Under the pieces are notes generated by a model, which worked only from the letters and a program-made list of their open reading frames with translations, had not been told where the DNA came from and did not search any database. From NCBI GenBank assembly GCA_963578825.1, contig CAUZDW010000013.1:1-64000 (forward strand): a stretch of 64,000 nucleotides of DNA, read 5' to 3'. The DNA comes from JAJDNS01 sp963578825. GTDB taxonomy: Bacteria; Acidobacteriota; Vicinamibacteria; Fen-336. Positions 34,180-43,028 of the stretch are shown here, piece by piece; position 1 is the first letter of the stretch; each line of letters begins with the position of its first letter. A program made the translations under genes and the position numbers.

Positions 34180-36744
34180 ATGCGTCCCACCGGATCGGCT
34201 GAGGCTATGAGCCGTCTTGTTTCTGTGCTCGTCTTTGCTTCCGGGCTGACCATGGTCGTGATCCCCACTTCGCTGCTCGCCGCGCAGTCGAACCAGACCG
34301 TTGATTTCGAGAGGTACATCCGCCCCATACTCTCCGAGAACTGCTTCAGCTGCCATGGTCCCGACGAGAAGGCCCGCGAGGTTGATCTGCGGCTCGACAC
34401 GAGAGACGGCCTGTTTTCCCAGCGCGACAACGGAACACCCATCGTTCCCAACGATGCGGAGGCCAGTCTCCTCTACGAGCGCATCAGCTCGGACGACCCC
34501 GAGTGGCGAATGCCTTATGGAAAGAAACCGCTTTCCAGGATAAAGATCGCTCTCCTCAAGCGCTGGATCCAGGAGGGAGCCTCCTGGGATCAACACTGGT
34601 CCTTTCGACCGTTGACGAAACCTCAACCGCCCGCCGTCAAAGACCAGGAGTGGGTGCGCAACGACATCGATCGCTTCATTCTGAACACTCTGGAGGCCAA
34701 GGGCCTGGAGTCGTCGACCGAGGCCGATCGCCGCACACTCATTCGTCGAGTCGCCTTCGATCTTACGGGCCTGCCACCCACACCCGCAGAGGTCGATGCC
34801 TTCGTCAACGACTCTGCGCCAGATGCGTACGAGAAGCTGATCGAGCGCCTGCTGGAGTCGCCACGTTACGGTGAGCGCTGGGGGAGACACTGGCTGGACG
34901 TCGTCCACTACGGCGAATCTCACGGGTACGACAAGGACAAGCCCCGACGCAACGCCTGGCCCTATCGCGACTACGTGATCCGGTCCTTCAACGAAGACAA
35001 ACCCTACGCCCGGTTCGTCGAAGAGCAGCTGGCGGGCGATGTCCTCTTCCCCGAGGATCCTCAGGGTGTCGTGGCCACCGGGTTCATCGCCGCCGGCCCC
35101 TGGGACTACGTCGGACACGCAGAGCTTCGTGAGGGAACCAAGGACAAAAAGATCGCGAGGCTTCTCGACCGCGACGACATGGTTGCGGCGACCATGTCCA
35201 CGTTCGTCAGCGTGACCGCCCACTGCGCGCGTTGCCACGATCACAAGTTCGATCCCATCAAACAGGAGGACTACTACAGCCTGCAGGCCGTGTTCGCAGG
35301 CGTCGACCGCGCTGACCGTCCCTTCGATCCGGACCCCAGGACGCACCAAAAGCGCCAACGGCAGCTCGATCAAAAGCGCCAGATCCAGACACGCATCGAA
35401 TTCATCCTGGACGCTGCGGCCAGGCTCTCGAGCCCGGAAATCGAGGCGCTCGACAGGCAGCTGGATTCATTGCGGGACCGGAACGGCCTGCTGGTCCATG
35501 CCAGAACCGCCGGAAAGACGGAGCAGGAACGAGCCACGAACGAGGCGATCGACGAGCAGATCGAGGCGGTGAAGAAGCAGATCGACACGGCCAAAGAGCT
35601 TCGCCGGACGTTGACTCACGATTTGCTCGCCGAGGCGGAGAAGGAGAGGTTGACGACTCTCCAGGCAGAGCTGGCACCGGTGGAGGCCAGGCTGGCCGAG
35701 CTCCCGGAGCCCCAGATGGTCTACGGAGCGGCCGACTCTTTCGAGACCTACGGCACCTTTCGTCCCGCCTGGAACCCGCGCCCGGTGCACCTCTTGAGAC
35801 GCGGCAGTGTGGAGGCACCCCAGGAGCGGATGGTCTCGGGGACCATTTCAGCGGTTGAGGGGCTGCCCTCACGATTCGTGATCGACGATCCCAACGACGA
35901 GGGAGCACGCCGGGCCGCTCTGGCCAGGTGGATTACCGATCCGTCGAATCCCCTGACCTGGCGTTCCATCGCGAACCGCGTCTGGCACTACCACTTTGGC
36001 CAGGGCATCGTCGACACGCCGAATGATTTCGGACGCATGGGCTCCCAGCCCACTCACCCGGAGCTGCTCGACTGGCTGGCCATGGAGCTTCAGGAGAACG
36101 GCGGTTCCCTCAAAGGGCTTCACCGGTTGATCCTGACCAGCGCGGTTTACCGCCAATCGTCCAGGGAGAATCCCGAGTACGCGAAGATCGACGCCAGCAA
36201 CAAGTTTCTATGGCGTATGAGCCGGTCGCGTCTCGACGCCGAATCCGTGCGGGACTCGGTCTTGTCCATTGCGGGCAAGCTCGACCTGACGATGGGCGGC
36301 CCCTCGGCCGAGCATTTCTTCTTCGCGGACGATCACTCGCCTGTCTACGATTACACGCGATTCGACATCGATAGCCCCGCGAGCTTTCGAAGGAGCATCT
36401 ACCGTTTCCTGGTGCGCAGCGCTCCCGATCCTTTCATGGAGAGTCTCGACTGTCCCGACCCATCGTTGCTGACCCCAAAGCGGAACAGCACGCTGACGGC
36501 TCTCCAGGCGCTGGCTCTCCTCAATGACCCGCTCGTCGTCAGGCAGGCGGAGCACTTCGCCGCCCGGCTGCGCGAGACGAGCGACAAACTGTCGCAGCAG
36601 ATCGAGGAGGCCTACCGCCTGGCGCTGGGGCGGGTGCCGAATGCCGATGAGTCCCGGATCCTGGCAGGCTACGCGGAGGAGCACGGGCTGGAGAACCTGT
36701 GCCGCCTGGTTCTCAACAGCAACGAGTTCATGTTCGTGGATTGA
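34180..36744 (+). CDS. PSD1/DUF1549-DUF1553 cytochrome-type exported protein (854 aa)
   Basis: AGGAG eight bases before the ATG supports the start, and a signal-like hydrophobic stretch follows (LVFASGLTMVVIPTSLLAA). Residues 55-59 are C-F-S-C-H, the haem c site of the planctomycete cytochrome C (PSCyt1) domain. DUF1549 (PSCyt2) follows, with C349-A-R-C352-H353 in AHCARCHDHKFDPI as a second haem site. A charged coiled-coil-like insertion covers roughly residues 385-505. The C-terminal DUF1553 (PSD1) has NRVWHYHFGQGIVDTPNDFG and SRLDAESVRDSVL. The gene is always paired with a DUF1501 protein in such genomes, and here that gene follows after 16 bp. Function is unproven; the pair often accompanies polysaccharide degradation. 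Confidence 0.9.
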   Translation: MRPTGSAEAMSRLVSVLVFASGLTMVVIPTSLLAAQSNQTVDFERYIRPILSENCFSCHGPDEKAREVDLRLDTRDGLFSQRDNGTPIVPNDAEASLLYERISSDDPEWRMPYGKKPLSRIKIALLKRWIQEGASWDQHWSFRPLTKPQPPAVKDQEWVRNDIDRFILNTLEAKGLESSTEADRRTLIRRVAFDLTGLPPTPAEVDAFVNDSAPDAYEKLIERLLESPRYGERWGRHWLDVVHYGESHGYDKDKPRRNAWPYRDYVIRSFNEDKPYARFVEEQLAGDVLFPEDPQGVVATGFIAAGPWDYVGHAELREGTKDKKIARLLDRDDMVAATMSTFVSVTAHCARCHDHKFDPIKQEDYYSLQAVFAGVDRADRPFDPDPRTHQKRQRQLDQKRQIQTRIEFILDAAARLSSPEIEALDRQLDSLRDRNGLLVHARTAGKTEQERATNEAIDEQIEAVKKQIDTAKELRRTLTHDLLAEAEKERLTTLQAELAPVEARLAELPEPQMVYGAADSFETYGTFRPAWNPRPVHLLRRGSVEAPQERMVSGTISAVEGLPSRFVIDDPNDEGARRAALARWITDPSNPLTWRSIANRVWHYHFGQGIVDTPNDFGRMGSQPTHPELLDWLAMELQENGGSLKGLHRLILTSAVYRQSSRENPEYAKIDASNKFLWRMSRSRLDAESVRDSVLSIAGKLDLTMGGPSAEHFFFADDHSPVYDYTRFDIDSPASFRRSIYRFLVRSAPDPFMESLDCPDPSLLTPKRNSTLTALQALALLNDPLVVRQAEHFAARLRETSDKLSQQIEEAYRLALGRVPNADESRILAGYAEEHGLENLCRLVLNSNEFMFVD

Positions 36745-36760
36745 GGGCAAGGAGATCCAA

Positions 36761-38245
36761 ATGAGAAAGAGCGGCCATGATTGCTGCGCCTCCCAGCAAT
36801 CCCCAATGGGCGAAGGCAGTGCCGCTCTCTCGCCCCTGGGCCGCCGGGAGTTCCTGTGGAGCTGGGGGGGCGGCCTCGGTGGGATCGCGCTGTCACACCT
36901 GCTGGCAAGAACCGCTGCAGGCGTGCCCCGGCCTGAGCTCAATGGTGGCCTGCACCACCCCGCCCGGGCGAAACGGGTCGTTCAGCTGTTCATGTCGGGA
37001 GCGGCCAGCCAGGTCGACACCTTCGACTACAAGCCGGAGCTGATCAAGCGGAGCGGAGAGAAGTTCGACCCGGGTGAGCAGGTGGAGCTGTTCCAGAGCG
37101 ACGCGGGACCCGTCATGAAGAGTCCCTGGGACTGGAAGCAGCACGGAGAATGCGGCAAATGGGTGAGCAGCCTGGTGCCGCACCTGGCCACCTGCGTGGA
37201 CGAGATGGCCTTTTTCCACTCCATGATCGCCAAATCGAACGTCCATGGGCCCGCCACGTTCATGCAGAATACCGGGTTCGTGCTTCCGGGATTCCCGAGC
37301 ATGGGGGCATGGCTTTCCTACGGGCTGGGCAGCATGAACGACGAGCTTCCCACCTTCGTCGTGCTACCGGATGTGCGCGGTTTCCCGCCCAACGGTCCGA
37401 GCAACTGGGTGGCCGGCTTTCTGCCGGCGTCGCACCAGGGGACGATGATTCGTGTGGGGCGTCCCAATCCCATCCACGACCTCTTCCCGCCGGAGTCTGC
37501 GCGATACATCACCGCTGACAGTGAGTCCGACACTCTCGCGGCGTTGCGGAAACTGAACCGCATTCACAGCCAGGAGCGCGGAGCCGACTCGCGGCTGGAG
37601 GCTCGCATCCGCTCTTACGAGATGGCCGCCAGGCTCCAGCTCAGCGCTCCCGAGGTGCTGGATATCTCGGGAGAGTCGAGGGAAACCAGGAGGCTGTACG
37701 GTCTGGACGAGTCGGTCACCGAGGACTTCGGCACTCGCTGCCTGGTCGCGCGCCGGCTTCTGGAAAGAGGAGTCCGATTCGTTCAGGTCTGGAGCGGAGC
37801 CGACAACGGCTTTCCCAGGAGAAACTGGGACAGTCACGAGAACCTGGAAAAGGACCACGGCGACATGGCGGTGGGAATGGATCGGCCGGCCGCCGCCTTG
37901 ATCAAGGACCTCAGGTCGCGCGGTCTGCTGGAAGACACGATCGTCTACTGGACGACTGAGTTTGGCCGAATGCCCTGCAGCCAGGGCAGCAAGGGACGGG
38001 ACCACAACCCGTTCGCCTTCACCTCCTGGCTGGCTGGCGGGGGCGTGAAGGGCGGTGTGAGCTACGGCGCCAGCGACGAATGGTCCTACAAAGCCGCGGA
38101 AGACCCCATCTACGGCTACGATCTCCATGCCACGGTGCTGCACCTGCTCGGCATCGACCACGAGAAGCTGACCGTCCGCCACGACGGCATCGACCGACGG
38201 CTGACCGATGTCCACGGGCATGTGATCCAGGAGGTTCTAAGCTAG
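36761..38245 (+). CDS. DUF1501 protein with Tat signal (494 aa)
   Basis: AAGGAG precedes the ATG at 36761. GRREFLWSWGGGLGGIALSHLLA near residues 26-48 is a Tat-type signal. The mature sequence is an alkaline-phosphatase/sulfatase-fold DUF1501 protein: VVQLFMSGAASQVDTFDYKP, GYDLHATVLHLLGID and YWTTEFGRMP, followed by GRDHNPFAFTSWLAGGG, correspond to the fold's metal-site regions, with D and H ligands in TFD, EFGR and the H of GYDLH. The catalytic nucleophile position is not obvious. It is the usual partner of the DUF1549/DUF1553 gene upstream. The stop overlaps the convergent exported-protein gene by 4 bp. Confidence 0.88.
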   Translation: MRKSGHDCCASQQSPMGEGSAALSPLGRREFLWSWGGGLGGIALSHLLARTAAGVPRPELNGGLHHPARAKRVVQLFMSGAASQVDTFDYKPELIKRSGEKFDPGEQVELFQSDAGPVMKSPWDWKQHGECGKWVSSLVPHLATCVDEMAFFHSMIAKSNVHGPATFMQNTGFVLPGFPSMGAWLSYGLGSMNDELPTFVVLPDVRGFPPNGPSNWVAGFLPASHQGTMIRVGRPNPIHDLFPPESARYITADSESDTLAALRKLNRIHSQERGADSRLEARIRSYEMAARLQLSAPEVLDISGESRETRRLYGLDESVTEDFGTRCLVARRLLERGVRFVQVWSGADNGFPRRNWDSHENLEKDHGDMAVGMDRPAAALIKDLRSRGLLEDTIVYWTTEFGRMPCSQGSKGRDHNPFAFTSWLAGGGVKGGVSYGASDEWSYKAAEDPIYGYDLHATVLHLLGIDHEKLTVRHDGIDRRLTDVHGHVIQEVLS

Positions 38246-38928
38246 ATCTCGCCGTGGCCTTCGACGACGAGGCCCACGACGGGACTGACAGAGCCCACGG
38301 GCACGGCGAGGGTCCACTGGTCCATCTCGTTGCGGACGAGCCCCGGCTCGCTCAGCTCCTCCCAGATCGGGAAGAGCGCGAGGATCGCTGGGTGTGGCGT
38401 ACCGGTCGAGGCCTTGCTCTTTTCCCACAGCAGCTCGGGGCTCCAGTCCACGTCGACCGTGGTGTCATCGGAGACGGGAACCAGCAGGAGGTAGTCGCGG
38501 TAGAGTGCGACCCCCATGTGGTTCCCGTCCGCCGGCTGGATCGCGTAGCGGAGCGTGTAGACCCCGGCGGGGATGGGCTTGTCCTTGTAGTCCGACCAGG
38601 CCTCGCTGAGACCTACGACACCCAGCAGCGTGCATTGACGGAGGTGGCCAAAGCCCACGCCCAGCTCGGTCGAGCCGACCTCGGCCACCGGCACTTCGGG
38701 TCGGAGCCAGAAGTCGGCCAGGCTCTTCCCGTCCGTGACGACGTGGAGGGCGTCCGGACCGAGGGCCTCCCGGATCTCTGCGCTCACCGATTCCGGTGGC
38801 GCCGCGTCGGTCTTCTCGAGCTGGGGCTCGGCGGCCCAGAGCCAGGAGGCCCCGCAAAGCGCGGCCACGCTCCAGGCGAGAGTGGATCGACGAAGCCCGG
38901 CGCGACGGCGGTCAGTCGAGAGGGTCAG
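38242..38928 (-). CDS. Exported protein of unknown function (about 228 aa)
   Basis: I do not recognise this protein. From a CTG at 38928 it would have an Arg-rich n-region (DRRRAGLRRS), a hydrophobic core (TLAWSVAALCGASWLWA) and a cleavage site before EPQLEK, a good signal peptide. An ATG at 39003 would give a longer form overlapping the upstream gene by about 90 bp, and no ATG, GTG or TTG lies between. The mature part has blocks such as LADFWLRPEVPVAE, IPAGVYTLRYAIQPADGNHMG and YLLLVPVSDD, which resemble DUF2911-like beta-sandwich proteins in style but not clearly in sequence. It follows the DUF1326-like gene without a gap and is likely cotranscribed. Confidence 0.65.
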   Translation of the reverse strand: MTLSTDRRRAGLRRSTLAWSVAALCGASWLWAAEPQLEKTDAAPPESVSAEIREALGPDALHVVTDGKSLADFWLRPEVPVAEVGSTELGVGFGHLRQCTLLGVVGLSEAWSDYKDKPIPAGVYTLRYAIQPADGNHMGVALYRDYLLLVPVSDDTTVDVDWSPELLWEKSKASTGTPHPAILALFPIWEELSEPGLVRNEMDQWTLAVPVGSVSPVVGLVVEGHGEI

Positions 38929-39610
38929 CCTCTCCGCCGGCGGAGAAGGTGGCCACGAACGCGCTGCGCTTGAGCGGACTGCTCCAGGTGCTCTTGAAAT
39001 CATCTCCCTCGAACCTGTTGGCCAGAGTGTACGCCGGCACCGCATCGGTCACCGGGCTGAGCGGCGGGTAGTAGACGAACTCGTTGCCGCAGATGTGGTC
39101 GTCGTGGCAGAGGGCTCGCGTCCGGACGTCGACGAGCCCCGGCACGGTGATACGCGCCTGGCCCGGCCCCTCGAAAGAGGCGTCGATCTTCGCGACGTGT
39201 GTGGCGATGACGTCCTCGAGCAGCTCTCCGCCCCGCGACCGGGCGAGGTGGGCCAGAGCCGTCCGCTGCTCAGTGGTCGCCGCCTCGTCGAGGATGACCA
39301 CGGCCCGGGCCGGGTAGGGTGAGGCGTACGGGTCCCCCAGCGTCGCCGCGGCCTTCACGACGGCCACCACCGACAGGCCGGAGAGGTCCACGCCCTGCCA
39401 GCTTCCCTCGCGAACCCTCCAGGCCATCACCGCCTCCCGGCCCGCGAGGTTGACCTCGCCGTTGGCGAAGCACGGCCCCGTGTAGACGTCCGAGGTGCGC
39501 GCCTCGAGATAGTCCCCACGGATCTCACCGGATGCGGTGACCACGGCGGGCACCGCCAGGAGCGAGCCCACCAGCAACATCCACGACACACGGCCTCTGA
39601 TTACACTCAT
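38912..39610 (-). CDS. Exported DUF1326-like protein (232 aa)
   Basis: The ATG at 39610 starts a signal peptide (SWMLLVGSLLAVPAVVTASG). The mature protein opens IRGDYLEARTSDVYTGPCFANGE, the DUF1326 hallmark with a conserved Cys. It continues with AVMAWRVREGSWQGVDLSGLSVVAVVKA, followed by the family's A-R-A-V-V-I-L-D and L-E-D-V-I segments. Near the C-terminus, RALCHDDHICGNEF contains two Cys and two His and might bind a metal, in a way reminiscent of copper-handling proteins. Family function is unknown. A longer upstream open frame to 39883 is rejected because it lacks sensible codon structure and runs through the small Cys-rich gene. Confidence 0.82.
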   Translation of the reverse strand: MSVIRGRVSWMLLVGSLLAVPAVVTASGEIRGDYLEARTSDVYTGPCFANGEVNLAGREAVMAWRVREGSWQGVDLSGLSVVAVVKAAATLGDPYASPYPARAVVILDEAATTEQRTALAHLARSRGGELLEDVIATHVAKIDASFEGPGQARITVPGLVDVRTRALCHDDHICGNEFVYYPPLSPVTDAVPAYTLANRFEGDDFKSTWSSPLKRSAFVATFSAGGEADPLD

Positions 39611-39705
39611 CGGATCGGTTCCCCCGCAAAACGTCAAGGCAATCAAGACAGGTCCGCCGATCGAGGGCCGATACTCTCCCGTCCAGAGCCTCGCCGTATC
39701 CCAGT

Positions 39706-39915
39706 CTACACCGACTCGAAGCAGCCCCGCCCGGGGAGGCACATCTTGGGTTCCGCCACCTCCCCGTCCGGGCCCATGCAGTTCATGGAGTGGGTGCACC
39801 AGAAGGAGTTGTCGTTGCTGGGGGGCACGCTCGGGTCGGGCTCGGACTGGTAGAACATCGTCTTGGTGCGCAAGCGACGACACATCTGCTTCGAGCTGAA
39901 GAGCTCTGCACCCAT
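39706..39915 (-). CDS. Small Cys-rich protein at the end of the molybdoenzyme operon (69 aa)
   Basis: A perfect AAGGAGGT lies eight bases before the ATG, which begins 3 bp after the stop of the FAD-subunit gene, so translation with the operon is almost certain. The protein is basic at its N-terminus (SKQMCRRLRTKTMF) and has six Cys in all: CRR, FWCTHSMNCMG and KMCLPGRGCFES. The last four are arranged as C-x6-C and C-x5-C and could bind a metal or form disulfides. No signal peptide is visible. I recognise no family. It might be an accessory or electron-transfer factor for the enzyme, but this is inference from position. Confidence 0.75.
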   Translation of the reverse strand: MGAELFSSKQMCRRLRTKTMFYQSEPDPSVPPSNDNSFWCTHSMNCMGPDGEVAEPKMCLPGRGCFESV

Positions 39916-39918
39916 GGC

Positions 39919-40899
39919 TCAGACCTCCTTTCCCGTCGCCCGTAGCGTGGCGCGCTTGACCGCCACCCGGGCCAGCCGGATCTTGTACTGGTTGTGGCTG
40001 AGGGGCCGGGCGCCCTTCACGGCGGCCCGACCGGCAGCGTCGCCTGCCGCCTCGTCCGGCGCCTTTCCCCTGAGCGCCTTTGCCGCCTCCGCGGCCACCC
40101 AGGGGGTGGGCGCGACGTGGCCCAGCACCACCCGGGCGGACTTGACGCGGCTGCCGTTCATTTCGAGGGCGACCGCCGCTGCGGCGAGCGGCCAGTCCAG
40201 GGCCTCTTTCTGTCGCACCTCGTAGGTCGCGTTTGGCCCGGCTGCCGGCGGAACCAGGATGTCCGTCACGATCTCGTCCGCTCCGAGGTCGTGCTCCCGC
40301 TCGCCTTCAGCCTTGGGGATCCGGAAGAATGTCTCGAGCGGCAGCTCCCGATCGCCCTTCGGGCCGAGCAGCTTGATCCTCGCCCCCAGGGCCACGAGCG
40401 CCGGGGCCAGGCTCGAGGGGCTGACGAAGTACGCCGGGCCGGCGTTGCCCAGGATGGCGTGGTAGCGGTTCTCCCCTGCGGTCACCAGGGACTTCCCTTC
40501 GTGCCGGCCGAGGAGACCAAAGCCGCCCCGGTAGTACCAGCACCGCGGCCGCTGGCAGAGCTCGCCCGCCACCGTGCCCATGCTCCGGAGCTGGGGGCTC
40601 CTCACGCCGAGCGCGGCCTGGACGAGTGAGGGGTAGTGCTCTTTCACCTCGGCGTGGCCTGCCAGCTCGTCAAGTGTCACGAGGGGCCCGATGCGCAGCC
40701 CGGTCGAGCTGGAGTCCAGCCCACCCAGGTCGGTGATGGCCTTGAGGCTCACGATGCGGGCCGGGGTCTCGACGTCGTCCTTCATCAGGCTCAGAAGGTC
40801 GGTGCCGCCGGCGAGGATGACCGCCTGGCCAGGGTTCTCGGCCAGGAGGTTCACCGCGTCCTCACGGCTGGTGGGACTAGCGTATTCGAAGGATCGCAT
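39919..40899 (-). CDS. FAD-binding (M) subunit of a xanthine-dehydrogenase-family enzyme
   Basis: MRSFEYASPTSREDAVNLLAE and AVILAGGTDLLSLMKDD give the first FAD-binding block of CoxM/PaoB-type subunits, and SPQLRSMGTVAGELCQRPRCWYY the second. CQRPRCWYYRG resembles the PaoB/4-hydroxybenzoyl-CoA reductase M subunit, where an extra loop may carry a [4Fe-4S] cluster. The 326-residue length is normal. Its ATG shares one base with the TGA of the large-subunit gene (TGATG), indicating coupled translation. A far longer frame upstream in the same phase is antisense-like noise inside the L gene. It passes electrons from the iron-sulfur subunit to its acceptor. Confidence 0.88.
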   Translation of the reverse strand: MRSFEYASPTSREDAVNLLAENPGQAVILAGGTDLLSLMKDDVETPARIVSLKAITDLGGLDSSSTGLRIGPLVTLDELAGHAEVKEHYPSLVQAALGVRSPQLRSMGTVAGELCQRPRCWYYRGGFGLLGRHEGKSLVTAGENRYHAILGNAGPAYFVSPSSLAPALVALGARIKLLGPKGDRELPLETFFRIPKAEGEREHDLGADEIVTDILVPPAAGPNATYEVRQKEALDWPLAAAAVALEMNGSRVKSARVVLGHVAPTPWVAAEAAKALRGKAPDEAAGDAAGRAAVKGARPLSHNQYKIRLARVAVKRATLRATGKEV

Positions 40900-43025
40900 C
40901 AGCCCCGCCCTCCTTTCTCGAGTGCGGCCAGCACCCGATCCGGTGTGAGGGGCAGCTCCGGCACCCGCACACCGATGGCGTTGGCCACCGCGTTGGAGAT
41001 CGCGGCGCCGGGGGAGATGACCGGGGGCTCGCCGAGGCCGATCACGCCGCGCTCGTCGTAGCCGGGGCCGGTCATCATGTGCACGATCAGCTCCCCGATG
41101 TCGGAGATGCCGGCCAGCTTGTAGAACTCCATGTCCGCGTTGAGCGGCCGACCGGTGGTGGGGTCGAAGATCTTCTCCTCCGTCAGCGCGTAGCAGACCC
41201 CCATGATCAAGGCGCCGTAGACCTGGCTTTCGGCCGTCCGCACGTTGATGACGAGGCCGCAGTCCTGCACCGCCACGAGCCTGTTGATCTTGACGATGCC
41301 GGTCTCGGTGTCCACGGAGACGTCGGCCATCTGGACGCCGCCCACGCCGCTGTCGGTGAGCTTGCCCGGGCCCGGGTTCTTGCCGGCGGCGGTGATGGGG
41401 GTGACGCCGAGCCGCGACGTGGCTTGCGCCCACGTCAGGCTGCGCGTGGGATCGTCCTTGACGAAGACCTTGCCGTCCTCCGCCACGAGGCTGTCGGGGG
41501 TGGCTTCGAGATGTGGGGCGATACGTTCGAACAGCTGCTCCCGGGCGTCCACGGCGGCCCGGCGGGTCGCCGCGCTCACGCCCCCGACGGTGGTGCTGCC
41601 GCCGGAGGCACCCGAGGCCGGGTACCGGCTGTCGCCGATGCTCACCTTCACGGAGTCGATCCCGATGCCGAAGGTCTCGGCGACGACGATGGCGATCACG
41701 GTTCGGGTGCCCACGCCCAGGTCCTGGCTTCCGAGCCGGGCTTCGACCAGGCCATCGGGAAAGACGACCAGCTCGCAGTTGCTCTGGTGACCGCGCCCGC
41801 CCCACGTGTGCAGCGACAGGCCCAGCCCGCTGCGGATGGGACCGCGGCCTTCACCGCGAGGGTGCCAGGTCTGCTGCCAGCCGATGAGCTCGGCGCCTTT
41901 TTGGAGCTCTTCACGGTACGTCTGGGCCCGCGGGCCCGTCTTGTCGATGTTCTTGAGGAAGAGAGCCACCGGGTCCATTCTCAGCTCGGCCGCCAGGTCC
42001 TCGAGGGCGCTCATCGTGATGAGGCAGGCCTGGGGGTGGTTCGGCGCGCGCCAGGCTCGGGAGGGGCCGATGTTGGCGGGGACCGAGACGTGCTGCTGTC
42101 TCTGGTTCTCGAACTTGAAGACATACGGGAGCGGGGGGCTCCCGGAGCCCCCAGGGCCTCCGGAGCCCCAGGAGCGGGACGACCAGGCGGTCACCGTGCC
42201 GTCCTTCGCTGCCCCGACCTCCACCGTCGCGTACGCCGAGGGACGTCCGCCCGCGACTGCCACCTCTGGCCCGCGCTCGAGGAAGAGCTTGACCGGACGA
42301 CTGGTGGTGCGGGCCAGCTCGGCGCAGAGGATGCCCCAGCGGTCGGGGCTGAACTTGCTGCCGAAGCCGCCGCCCATGTGCTGGCAGATCGTGCGGACGT
42401 TCGCGGCGGGGACGCCCACCTGCTCTGCAATCTGGCCTGGTATGCCCGAGACGCTCTGGGTCGACATCCAGACGGTGAGGTTCTCGGGGTCGTCCCAGTC
42501 GCTCACCGAGCCGTGCGGCTCCAGGCAGCAGTGGGCGATGCCAGCCAACCCGTAGTCGCCCTTCACCCGGACCTGGGCCGCAGCCATGGCGGCGTCGGGG
42601 TCGCCCTCCACCGCCTCCTGGGCCGGTGTGGACTCGGGGGCCTTGTCGAGCTCGCGCTCGGTGACGAAATGGGGCAGAACCTCGTAGTCCACCTCGATGC
42701 CGCGGAGAGCGTCGCCGGCCCTCTCTTCGCTGTCGGCCGCCACCACGGCCACCTCGTCGAGGGCCCACTTGATCTCGGCGCCCACGTTCTGGATGACCTT
42801 GACCGCCTTGACGCCGGGCATGGCCTCGGCTGCGCTCACGTCGATCCGCGTGATCCTAGCGTGGGCATGGGGGCATCGCAGGAGCCTCGCGTACAACATG
42901 CCCCGTCGCTTCACGTCCAGGGAGTACTCGGCGGCGCCCGTCACCTTCACCGGACCGTCGAGACGCAGGAGACGGCTGCCGAGGTGGTCCCGGTTCTCCG
43001 GGGCAGGCCAGGAATAGTCAGCCAT
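40899..43025 (-). CDS. Molybdenum-binding (L) subunit of a xanthine-dehydrogenase-family enzyme (708 aa)
   Basis: The molybdopterin-binding blocks are visible: GGGFGSKFSPDRW, RAWRAPNHPQA (the substrate-channel A-x-R-A-P motif), GSQDLGVGTRTVIA (Q-x-L-G-x-G-T) and, near the C-terminus, GLGEPPVISPGAA, whose E666 is the family's catalytic base. The active-site loop lacks the C-S-F-R signature of CO dehydrogenase, so an aldehyde or heterocycle oxidase is more likely. No signal peptide is present; in PaoABC-type systems this subunit is carried through Tat by the signal on the small subunit. The order small-large-medium matches E. coli PaoABC in part (PaoABC is small-medium-large). No XdhC/PaoD maturation chaperone lies nearby. 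Confidence 0.9.
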   Translation of the reverse strand: MADYSWPAPENRDHLGSRLLRLDGPVKVTGAAEYSLDVKRRGMLYARLLRCPHAHARITRIDVSAAEAMPGVKAVKVIQNVGAEIKWALDEVAVVAADSEERAGDALRGIEVDYEVLPHFVTERELDKAPESTPAQEAVEGDPDAAMAAAQVRVKGDYGLAGIAHCCLEPHGSVSDWDDPENLTVWMSTQSVSGIPGQIAEQVGVPAANVRTICQHMGGGFGSKFSPDRWGILCAELARTTSRPVKLFLERGPEVAVAGGRPSAYATVEVGAAKDGTVTAWSSRSWGSGGPGGSGSPPLPYVFKFENQRQQHVSVPANIGPSRAWRAPNHPQACLITMSALEDLAAELRMDPVALFLKNIDKTGPRAQTYREELQKGAELIGWQQTWHPRGEGRGPIRSGLGLSLHTWGGRGHQSNCELVVFPDGLVEARLGSQDLGVGTRTVIAIVVAETFGIGIDSVKVSIGDSRYPASGASGGSTTVGGVSAATRRAAVDAREQLFERIAPHLEATPDSLVAEDGKVFVKDDPTRSLTWAQATSRLGVTPITAAGKNPGPGKLTDSGVGGVQMADVSVDTETGIVKINRLVAVQDCGLVINVRTAESQVYGALIMGVCYALTEEKIFDPTTGRPLNADMEFYKLAGISDIGELIVHMMTGPGYDERGVIGLGEPPVISPGAAISNAVANAIGVRVPELPLTPDRVLAALEKGGRG

Positions 43026-43028
43026 GGT

